Below are positions 58,105 to 64,000 of a stretch of 64,000 nt of DNA, piece after piece. Each line of letters opens with the position of its first letter. Positions within the stretch are counted from its first letter, which is position 1. The DNA comes from Raineyella sp964528755 (GTDB taxonomy: Bacteria > Actinomycetota > Actinomycetes > Propionibacteriales > Propionibacteriaceae), in NCBI GenBank assembly GCA_964528755.1, contig CAZGWN010000002.1, forward strand, positions 50,677 through 114,676, given 5' to 3'. A model generated the notes under the pieces. It was not told the origin of the DNA and made no database searches. It saw only the letters and a program-made list of their open reading frames with translations. The position numbers were made by a program, and so were the translations under genes.

Positions 58105-58728
58105 ATGAGCCACCGACCGATCGGAGTGTCCATGAAATCCCGTGCCCAGCTCCCGACCTCGCGCCCCCGTTCCCGGGACCGGCGCGGGCCTGCCCGTTCC
58201 CGGGTCGTGCGCGGGCTCGCCTCCGTCGTGGCCGCCGGCGTCGTCGTCGGCCTGACCGGGTGTGCCGCCGGGTCGGGGTCGGACGCGCTCGTGATCAACG
58301 GCGACAACTACACGATCGAGCAGGTCCAGCAGACCGCCACCGCGTTGGCGAGCACGGCGGGCACCGAGCCGACCCTGCGGGACCAGCAGATCGTGGTGGC
58401 CGCGTTGGTGGTCCAGTCCCTTGCGCAGCAGGCCGTGGCGGATGCCGGCAACCAGATCTCGCCGGCGGACCGGGAGGCGGCGCTGGCCACCGTGCCGGGC
58501 GGCTCGGCTCTCGCCGAGAACCCCGGCACCCAGCTCTACACGGACGCGGTCGCCGACGTGCTGTACGCCAGCTCCACCGTCGGGTCGACGGCGCTGGCGT
58601 CCCAGCAGGCCGGTACCGACATCCGGATCAATCCTCGGTACGGCACCTGGGATACCCAGCAGATGACGCTGGTCACCGGGTCCGGTTCGTTGTCGGTGGC
58701 GGTCCAGGGTGCCGGCTCGGGGAACTGA
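58105..58728 (+). CDS. lipoprotein with SurA-N-like region
   Basis: Protein of up to 207 residues. An Arg-rich head, hydrophobic VVRGLASVVAAGVVVGLTGC (lipobox Cys about 52), then ALVINGDNYTIEQVQQTATALASTAG and a helical part with a Gly/Ser end. The ALVINGDNYT start followed by helices resembles the N-terminal domain of SurA/PrsA-type chaperones, but no PPIase domain is present. A second ATG at 58132 (MKSRAQLP) may be the real start. Lies between mfd and mazG, where other actinobacteria also carry a lipoprotein gene. Confidence 0.8.
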   Translation: MSHRPIGVSMKSRAQLPTSRPRSRDRRGPARSRVVRGLASVVAAGVVVGLTGCAAGSGSDALVINGDNYTIEQVQQTATALASTAGTEPTLRDQQIVVAALVVQSLAQQAVADAGNQISPADREAALATVPGGSALAENPGTQLYTDAVADVLYASSTVGSTALASQQAGTDIRINPRYGTWDTQQMTLVTGSGSLSVAVQGAGSGN

Positions 58729-59497
58729 CGGACTGCCCGCGCGGCCCGGGGGCTCGACCGCGCGGCGCGAGGCGCCCGCCGCCGATCCCGCCGCGGCACA
58801 TCCCGAGGTCGACCGGTTCATCACGGTGATGGCGATCCTGCGGGGCGAGTGCCCGTGGGATGCCCGGCAGACCCACCGCAGCCTCGTCCCCTATCTGGTC
58901 GAGGAGGCGATGGAGGCCGTCGAGGCGATCGAGGCCGGTGACGCCACGGACCTGCGCGAGGAACTCGGCGACCTGCTGATCCAGGTCGTCTTCCACGCCG
59001 CGATCGCCGCCGAACCCGACGGGGAGGGCTTCGACATCGACGACGTCGCCCGTGGCGTGGCGGACAAGCTGATCGGCCGGCACCCGTACATCTTCGCCGG
59101 CCAGGATCTCCCCGAGGACCTCGACGCGAGTTGGGAGGCCCGCAAGCGTCGACTCAAGGGGCGGACGTCGGCACTGGAGGGGATTCCGCAGCAACTGTCG
59201 GCCGTGCACCGGGCCACCAAGGTGATCGACCGCGCCCGATCGCACAGGGTGGACCTGGCCGGCCAGGGAGTCGACCTGCCCACCGACCCGATCAGCGCCG
59301 AGGAGGTCGGCCGGGCAGTGCTGGCGTTGGTCGCCCGTGCCCAGGCCTGCGGCGTCGATGCCGAGCAGGCCACCCGGGATGCGTTGCGCGGGCTCGAGGG
59401 GGCGGTCCGGGCGGCCGAGACCGGGGATCCGGGCGGCGCCGGGGGTCCGGGAGGGGTCGGGGATCCGGGCGGCGTTCGGGGGCCCCGGATCCGTTGA
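58709..59497 (+). CDS. mazG: nucleoside triphosphate pyrophosphohydrolase MazG
   Basis: Enzyme of about 262 residues. Metal-binding VEEAMEAVEAIEAGDATDLREELGDLLIQVVFHA and the first-domain region RGECPWDARQTHRSL are the MazG signature; DLDASWEARKRRLKG and the half after it give the long (two-domain-like) form. The C-terminus is a Gly/Pro-rich low-complexity tail (GDPGGAGGPGG). GTG start overlaps the lipoprotein gene by 20 bases. House-cleaning NTPase next to mfd and eno. Confidence 0.92.
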   Translation: MPARGTDGLPARPGGSTARREAPAADPAAAHPEVDRFITVMAILRGECPWDARQTHRSLVPYLVEEAMEAVEAIEAGDATDLREELGDLLIQVVFHAAIAAEPDGEGFDIDDVARGVADKLIGRHPYIFAGQDLPEDLDASWEARKRRLKGRTSALEGIPQQLSAVHRATKVIDRARSHRVDLAGQGVDLPTDPISAEEVGRAVLALVARAQACGVDAEQATRDALRGLEGAVRAAETGDPGGAGGPGGVGDPGGVRGPRIR

Positions 59498-59743
59498 TCA
59501 CCGGGGTGCCTTTGGCCTTGTCAAGGCATGGTGGAGGTAGTCCGGGCGATTGGTGTACCCGGATGGTGAAGTTCGGCCTCGCCGGGCCCGCCCCGGTGAC
59601 CCGGGCTTACGAACCGACCCGGCTTGCGGGCGGGGGCGCCTCTGGGCGGCCTGTCTCTTGGTCGTCCGTGCCTTCGGGTGGGGGTGGGGTCATTGCCGGG
59701 GGTGGGGGAGGGTGGAGGTTCTGGGGGCCGCGGAATAGCTGTT

Positions 59744-59789
59744 CACCCCCCGGGAATGTCCCTGGGTGCAGGGTCATTCCCGGGGGGTG
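59744..59789. repeat. 15-bp-arm perfect hairpin between mazG and eno
   Basis: CACCCCCCGGGAATG (59744-59758) is exactly complementary to CATTCCCGGGGGGTG (59775-59789); the 16-base loop contains a further CCCT/AGGG pair. About 245 bases after the mazG stop, so it may terminate the mfd-mazG transcript or be an independent palindromic element. Confidence 0.75.
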
Positions 59790-59920
59790 GGTCGGTTTCG
59801 CGGGGGGTGAGGGCTCCCGGTCTGTCTTTCGGCCCGCCTGGTTCGTGACGTCGGGGTCGCCGGCGACCGGGCCCCTGAGACACACGTGGCTCCGCGGGGG
59901 GCACCCCCGCAGGGTGTGGT

Positions 59921-59998
59921 CATAGGACAGGCCTATGCATCCCCGCAGGGATTCGTCGTGACGTGCAACGGCGCGCCACCACATAGGGCTGCCCTATG
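59921..59998. promoter_or_regulatory. two CATAGG/CCTATG palindromes upstream of eno
   Basis: CATAGG-ACAGG-CCTATG (59921-59937) and CATAGGGC-T-GCCCTATG (59982-59998) have the same outer hexamers and lie 61 bases apart, about six helical turns. TGGTCATAGG and CCTATGACCA flank them. A dimeric regulator binding two sites upstream of eno is the likely explanation. The 660-base mazG-eno gap holds no gene I can support. Confidence 0.55.
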
Positions 59999-60158
59999 AC
60001 CACCAACTGCGGGATCCCCCCTCGAATCTCCACCGCCTCACCCCGGGGGTGCCCGGCGGCCTGCCCCGGGCCTTGTCTAGGCTGGGGCTCAGGCGTGCTG
60101 GCACGGTCCCCGTGGCCGGCCCGCACGCACGTCAGAGGCTGATCGAAAGGCAACCATC

Positions 60159-61439
60159 GTGGCAAGCATCGATTTCATCGACGCCCGTGAGATTCTTGAC
60201 TCGCGCGGCAACCCGACCGTGGAGGTCGAGGTCGCGCTCGACGACGGGTCGTACGGCCGCGCCGACGTCCCGTCGGGTGCGTCGACCGGCCAGTTCGAGG
60301 CGGTCGAGCTGCGGGACGGCGACGCTTCCCGCTTCGGCGGCAAGGGCGTGCTCAAGGCTGTGGAGAACGTCATCGAACAGATCGGCCCCGAACTCATCGG
60401 CCTGGACGCGACCGAGCAGCGCCTGGTCGACAAGGCGATGCTGGACCTGGACGGCACCCCCAACAAGGCCAAGCTCGGTGCCAACGCGATCCTGGGCGTG
60501 TCCCTGGCCGTCGCCAAGGCTGCGGCCGATTCGGCCGAGCTGGAGCTCTACAAGTACGTCGGCGGCCCGTCGGCGCACGTGCTTCCCGTCCCGATGATGA
60601 ACATCCTCAACGGCGGCGCACACGCCGACTCCGACGTGGACGTCCAGGAGTTCATGATCGCTCCGATCGGCGCGTCCTCCTTCCACGAGGCGGTCGAGTG
60701 GGGCGCCCGGGTCTACCACCAGCTCAAGAAGGTCCTCAAGGACAAGGGGCTGTCGACCGGCCTGGGTGACGAGGGCGGCTTCGCGCCGAACCTGCCGCAC
60801 AACTCGGCGGCCTTGGAACTCATCGTCGAGGCGATCACCGCGGCCGGCCTCAAGCCCGGCACCGAGATCGCCTTGGCGCTCGACGTGGCCGCCTCCGAGT
60901 TCCACCAGGACGGGGCGTACCTCTTCGAGGGCCAGCCCAAGACCACCGACGAGATGATCGCGATCTACGAGGGCTGGGTCAACTCCTTCCCGATCGTATC
61001 CATCGAGGATCCGCTGGACGAGGAGGACTGGGAGGGCTGGACCAAGATCACCCAGGTCCTCGGCGAGAAGATCCAGATCGTCGGCGACGACCTCTTCGTC
61101 ACCAATGTCGAGCGTCTGCAGAAGGGCATCGACACCGGCGCCGCCAACGCGCTGCTGGTCAAGGTCAACCAGATCGGTTCGCTGACTGAGACCCTCGACG
61201 CCGTCGAGCTGGCTCACCGCAACGGTTTCCGCACCATGATGTCGCACCGTTCCGGTGAGACCGAGGACACCACCATCGCCGACCTGGCCGTCGCCACCGG
61301 TGCCGGCCAGATCAAGTCCGGCGCCCCGGCCCGTACCGACCGCGTCGCCAAGTACAACCAGCTCCTGCGCATCGAGGAGGACCTCGACGAGGCCGCCTCG
61401 TACGCGGGTCGTAGCGCCTTCCCGCGTTTCCAGGGCTGA
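60159..61439 (+). CDS. eno: enolase
   Basis: Phosphopyruvate hydratase of 426 residues. IDAREILDSRGNPTVEVEV at the start, GAHADSDVDVQEFMIAP, GLGDEGGFAPNLP (catalytic Glu), IEDPLDEEDWEGW and KVNQIGSLTETL (catalytic Lys), and SHRSGETEDTTIADLAV. GTG start at 60159 with GAAAGG upstream. Glycolytic enzyme of the conserved eno-ftsB-DUF501-ppx block. Confidence 0.98.
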   Translation: MASIDFIDAREILDSRGNPTVEVEVALDDGSYGRADVPSGASTGQFEAVELRDGDASRFGGKGVLKAVENVIEQIGPELIGLDATEQRLVDKAMLDLDGTPNKAKLGANAILGVSLAVAKAAADSAELELYKYVGGPSAHVLPVPMMNILNGGAHADSDVDVQEFMIAPIGASSFHEAVEWGARVYHQLKKVLKDKGLSTGLGDEGGFAPNLPHNSAALELIVEAITAAGLKPGTEIALALDVAASEFHQDGAYLFEGQPKTTDEMIAIYEGWVNSFPIVSIEDPLDEEDWEGWTKITQVLGEKIQIVGDDLFVTNVERLQKGIDTGAANALLVKVNQIGSLTETLDAVELAHRNGFRTMMSHRSGETEDTTIADLAVATGAGQIKSGAPARTDRVAKYNQLLRIEEDLDEAASYAGRSAFPRFQG

Positions 61440-61451
61440 ACCGCTTGGATG

Positions 61452-61479
61452 ATCGGCCACACTGGTGTGCGTGGCCGAT
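61452..61479. terminator. 9-bp-arm hairpin after eno
   Basis: ATCGGCCAC-ACTGGTGTGC-GTGGCCGAT begins 13 bases after the eno stop codon and covers the likely start codon of the next gene, so it could end the eno message or mask translation initiation of ftsB. Confidence 0.5.
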
Positions 61480-62061
61480 GAAGGAGTGACACGTACGGGA
61501 GCCGGGCCGGACGGGGAGGACAACCCCGCCGGGCCCGGCTCTCGCCCGCTCCCGCCGCGCGGTCCGGTGCCCACGGTGGCGGTTCGGGTGCTGGCCCTGA
61601 CCGTCGCCGTCTTCCTGGTGGTCGGGTCGATGATCGCCAGCCTGCAGATCTACTTCCGCCAGCAGCGCGAGATCGCCCAACTCACCACCGAGATCGAGCA
61701 ACGCCAGCAGGCGATCGACGACCTCGACCGGCAACTCGACCAGTGGGACGACCCGGCGTACGTCGAGCAGCAGGCCCGGGAGCGGTTCGGCTGGGTGCTA
61801 CCCGGCGAGACCGGCTACCGGGTGATCGGGCCGGACGGCAAACCGCTGGACGGAGCCGCGCTGGACTCCCGCCACGGCCAGGACGACACGCCCGCCGCCG
61901 ATGCCTGGTGGCTGAAGCTGTGGGGCACCGCGAAGACCGCCGACACCCCCACGGCCGCCGAATCGGAGCAACAGCCGGTGGGGGAGGCCGACGCCTCGCC
62001 GAGTGCGAGCCCGGCTCCGGTCGGGGCGACCGGCGACGCGTCGCCGACGCCCGGAGGTTGA
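61465..62061 (+). CDS. ftsB: septum formation initiator, FtsB/DivIC family
   Basis: Membrane protein of about 198 residues. Cytoplasmic Pro/Gly-rich head, one membrane segment (VRVLALTVAVFLVVGSMIASLQIYF), then a coiled coil (QREIAQLTTEIEQRQQAIDDLDRQLDQW) and DDPAYVEQQARERFGWVLPGETGYRVIG, the DivIC signature. The C-terminal 60 residues are Ala/Thr/Pro-rich. Counterpart of Rv1024. Start uncertain: GTGs at 61465 and 61471 lie in a hairpin and no ribosome site is obvious. Confidence 0.92.
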   Translation: MCVADEGVTRTGAGPDGEDNPAGPGSRPLPPRGPVPTVAVRVLALTVAVFLVVGSMIASLQIYFRQQREIAQLTTEIEQRQQAIDDLDRQLDQWDDPAYVEQQARERFGWVLPGETGYRVIGPDGKPLDGAALDSRHGQDDTPAADAWWLKLWGTAKTADTPTAAESEQQPVGEADASPSASPAPVGATGDASPTPGG

Positions 62062-62212
62062 CCCGATCGGCTCGCGGTCGGTGAATCGACGCCGGTGGAA
62101 ATTCCGTGGAAGACCCCGCAGGATCCACCGGTGTCGGATACGGGTCCGGCATGGCGGCAGCGGACGACCCGGCCTGCCGGGTGGTGGGACACTGGACCCC
62201 GTGCCCGAACCG

Positions 62213-62698
62213 ATGAGCCCCGAGGACGAGCTGGTGATCGCCGCGCAACTGGGGCGTACGCCCCGAGGGGTTGCCGGGATCGCCTGGCGCTGTCCCTGCG
62301 GCCGTCCTGGCGTCGTGATGACCTCACCGCGGCTGCCCGACGGGACGCCGTTCCCGACCCTGTACTACCTCACCTGTCCGCGGGCGGTCAGCGCCTGTTC
62401 GACCCTGGAGGCATCCGGGCTGATGGCCGAGCAGAGCGCCCGACTGCGCACCGATCCGGACCTGGCGGCGCGCTATCGGGCGGCCCACACGGCGTATCTG
62501 ACCGACCGCGAGAGGCTCGGTCAGGTGCCAGAGATCGAGGGAATCAGCGCCGGCGGCATGCCCGACCGGGTCAAATGCCTGCACGTGTTGGCCGCCCACG
62601 CCCTGGCCGCCGGACCCGGCGTCAACCCGCTCGGTGATGAGGTGCTGGAACGGCTCGGGCAGTTCTGGACGTCCCCGTGCGGACCGGAGGTCGCATGA
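62213..62698 (+). CDS. DUF501 family protein
   Basis: Conserved actinobacterial protein of 161 residues (counterpart of Rv1025). VIAAQLGRTPRGVAGIAWRCPCGRPGVVMTSPRLPDGTPFPTLYYLTCPRAVSACSTLEASGLM and GGMPDRVKCLHVLAAHALAAGPGVNPLGDEVL are the DUF501 blocks; the CPCG and CPR cysteines could bind metal. ATG at 62213; a GTG at 62201 is possible. Function unknown. Overlaps ppx (ATGA). Confidence 0.92.
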   Translation: MSPEDELVIAAQLGRTPRGVAGIAWRCPCGRPGVVMTSPRLPDGTPFPTLYYLTCPRAVSACSTLEASGLMAEQSARLRTDPDLAARYRAAHTAYLTDRERLGQVPEIEGISAGGMPDRVKCLHVLAAHALAAGPGVNPLGDEVLERLGQFWTSPCGPEVA

Positions 62699-63693
62699 TC
62701 CGCGCGGCGGGAATCGACTGCGGCACCAACTCGGTGCGGCTGCTCATCGTCGAGGCACCCGAGCCCGACGCCGTACCGGACGGACCCGCCGAGCCCGGCC
62801 TCGGTCCGGTCCGAGAGGTCACCCGGCTGCTGCGGATCCCCCGGCTGGGGGAAGGTGTGGACGCGACCGGCGAGTTCTCCCCGGCGGCGCTGGCGCGGAC
62901 CTTCACGGTGATCGAGGAGTACGCGTCCCTCATCCGCGCCGCCGGCGTGCCCGCCGACCGGATCCGTATGGTCGCCACCTCCGCCGCCCGCGACGTCGGC
63001 CATCGCTCGGTGTTCGTCGCCGGCGTACGCGACCGGCTCGGGATACCTCCGACGGTGGTGTCCGGCCGGCGCGAGGCGGACCTGTCCTTCCACGGGGCAC
63101 TCGCCGGCCTGGCGGCGCTGGGCCGTAGGGTTGCCGGCCCCGTGCTGGTCACCGATGTCGGCGGCGGGTCGAGCGAGCTGGTGCTCGGGGACAGCGACGG
63201 GACCGTACGGCAGGCTGTGTCGCTGGACCTGGGCTGCGTACGCCTGCGGGAGCGGATCCTGCGCGGGGACCCGCCCACGCCCGACCAGATCGAGGAAGCG
63301 CGGCAGACCGTGGACGATGCGCTGGGCGGCTGTGGGGTCGACCTCGCCTCGGCGCGGACCTGGATCGGTGTGGCCGGGACGGTCACCTCGCTGGTGGCCG
63401 CGCAGCTGGACCTGCCGGCGTACGATCGGGAGACCTTGCACGGCGCGACGATCGGCGTGGCCGAGCTGGAGGCGGAGGCCGAGCGGTTCGTCACCGCGCC
63501 GGTGGCGCGGTTGCGGACGATCCCGTCGCTGCACCCGAAGCGGGCCGAGGTCATCGGCGCCGGTGCACTGGTCCTGGACCGGATCGCCAGGCGGCTGACG
63601 GTGGCCGAGCTGATGGTGTCGGAGAGCGACATCCTCGACGGGGTCGCCGCGTGGGCCTTGCGCGGCGATGCCGGTCCGTTGCCGTCGGAGTAG
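62695..63693 (+). CDS. ppx: exopolyphosphatase / pppGpp phosphohydrolase family
   Basis: ASKHA-fold enzyme of 332 residues. Phosphate 1: RAAGIDCGTNSVRLLIVEA; SAARDVGHRSVFVAGVRDR; phosphate 2: VLVTDVGGGSSELVLGD; adenosine-like region ARTWIGVAGTVTSLVAAQ; C-terminal RAEVIGAGALVLDRI. Resembles the Ppx2 (Rv1026) type, short and without the C-terminal HD domain. ATG at 62695 overlaps DUF501. Confidence 0.94.
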   Translation: MIRAAGIDCGTNSVRLLIVEAPEPDAVPDGPAEPGLGPVREVTRLLRIPRLGEGVDATGEFSPAALARTFTVIEEYASLIRAAGVPADRIRMVATSAARDVGHRSVFVAGVRDRLGIPPTVVSGRREADLSFHGALAGLAALGRRVAGPVLVTDVGGGSSELVLGDSDGTVRQAVSLDLGCVRLRERILRGDPPTPDQIEEARQTVDDALGGCGVDLASARTWIGVAGTVTSLVAAQLDLPAYDRETLHGATIGVAELEAEAERFVTAPVARLRTIPSLHPKRAEVIGAGALVLDRIARRLTVAELMVSESDILDGVAAWALRGDAGPLPSE

Positions 63694-63695
63694 AG

Positions 63696-63768
63696 GCCCC
63701 CGTAGCCCAATGGCAGAGGCAGGCGGCTTAAACCCGCCACAGTCTGGGTTCGAATCCCAGCGGGGGCA
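63696..63768 (+). tRNA. tRNA, anticodon TAA (Leu), short variable arm
   Basis: A 73-base cloverleaf two bases after ppx. Acceptor GCCCCCG/CGGGGGC, D arm GCC/GGC, anticodon arm GGCGG-CTTAAAC-CCGCC (anticodon TAA), variable region ACAGT (five bases) and T arm CTGGG-TTCGAAT-CCCAG, discriminator A. CCA is not encoded (ACCC follows). A TAA anticodon means Leu, but tRNA-Leu normally has a long variable arm. Confidence 0.85.
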
Positions 63769-64000
63769 CCCGACGCACAAGGCTCGAACCTTGGCCCGAA
63801 GAATCAATGGCCGGGCCCGTGCCTAGTCGGCGTTCGCGGCCCAGGTGGGCGCATCGGCGTTGGCGGCCGGGTCCACCAGCGTCTCGAACGGGCGTGCGCG
63901 TGTCTGTCCGGAAAGCGGTGTGTTCAGTGTGGCCGCCCACCTTGTGGTCAAGTCCCTGGTAGTGGTGTATCCGTTTCGTGATCTTTCGATACGGGGTCAG
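63769..64000. other. tRNA-flanking segment without a supported gene; possible mobile-element edge
   Basis: No gene with a recognisable domain. A minus-strand frame would end at a TAG near 63822 with RPFETLVDPAANADAPTWAANAD and may be the C-terminus of a protein entering from the right, but its upstream frame is broken by a stop at the window edge. The last bases contain an imperfect CCGTTTCG/CGATACGG inverted repeat and lower GC, as seen at insertion-sequence ends. Not decidable inside this window. Confidence 0.35.

Overview
The window comes from the chromosome of a high-GC Gram-positive actinobacterium. Coding sequence has strong G/C third positions, GTG starts are frequent and ATGA/GTGA stop-start overlaps are common. 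The right half follows the backbone order known from Mycobacterium tuberculosis Rv1002c-Rv1026: pmt/rsmI, tatD-rpf-rsmA-ispE, then glmU, prs, rplY, pth, mfd, mazG, eno, ftsB, DUF501, ppx. The overall picture would fit Propionibacteriales, but the family is an inference I cannot test here.

The left part (1.75-19.5 kb) is the most distinctive. It is an almost gap-free, one-directional (minus strand) locus that reads as a utilisation system for hydroxyproline-rich glycoprotein or peptide. In transcription order it holds a GH127 beta-L-arabinofuranosidase, a complete oligopeptide ABC importer (lipoprotein, two permeases, two ATPases), a proline iminopeptidase, a Xaa-Pro aminopeptidase, a promoter region, and then the whole 4-hydroxyproline catabolic route: pyrroline-4-hydroxy-2-carboxylate deaminase, hydroxyproline 2-epimerase, a GntR regulator, a three-gene D-hydroxyproline dehydrogenase and alpha-ketoglutarate semialdehyde dehydrogenase. 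The expected flow is arabinosylated Hyp peptide to free Hyp to 2-oxoglutarate.

From 19.8 to 33.9 kb there are small accessory and metabolic units: an ACT-domain protein, a 2-oxoglutarate/Fe(II) oxygenase, a QorB-like reductase, a GyrI-like protein, and a LysR-controlled operon (alpha/beta hydrolase, FAD-linked oxidase, flavin reductase). They are followed by a two-domain sulfurtransferase, a thiol-redox operon (YHS, thioredoxin-like, CcdA-like, TlpA-like) behind a CsoR-type copper operator, a divergent cysK/cysE pair, a lipoprotein and a DAO-family oxidoreductase.

From 33.9 to 46.7 kb lie pmt and rsmI (divergent), a DoxX/DM13 lipoprotein pair opposite a two-component system, tatD, an Rpf lacking a recognisable G5 domain, rsmA, ispE, MarR and TetR regulators, and a GntR(YtrA-type)/ABC operon with an 11-bp-arm operator. 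From 46.9 to 48.4 kb there is a tRNA-Gln, then a DUF559/AbiEi-like gene bracketed by two nearly identical 70-bp palindromes. From 48.6 to 63.8 kb comes the housekeeping block glmU-prs-rplY-pth, prsW-like, mfd, SurA-N-like lipoprotein, mazG, eno, ftsB, DUF501 and ppx, ending in a tRNA with anticodon UAA but a short variable arm. The last 230 bases hold no supported gene and may be the edge of a mobile element.
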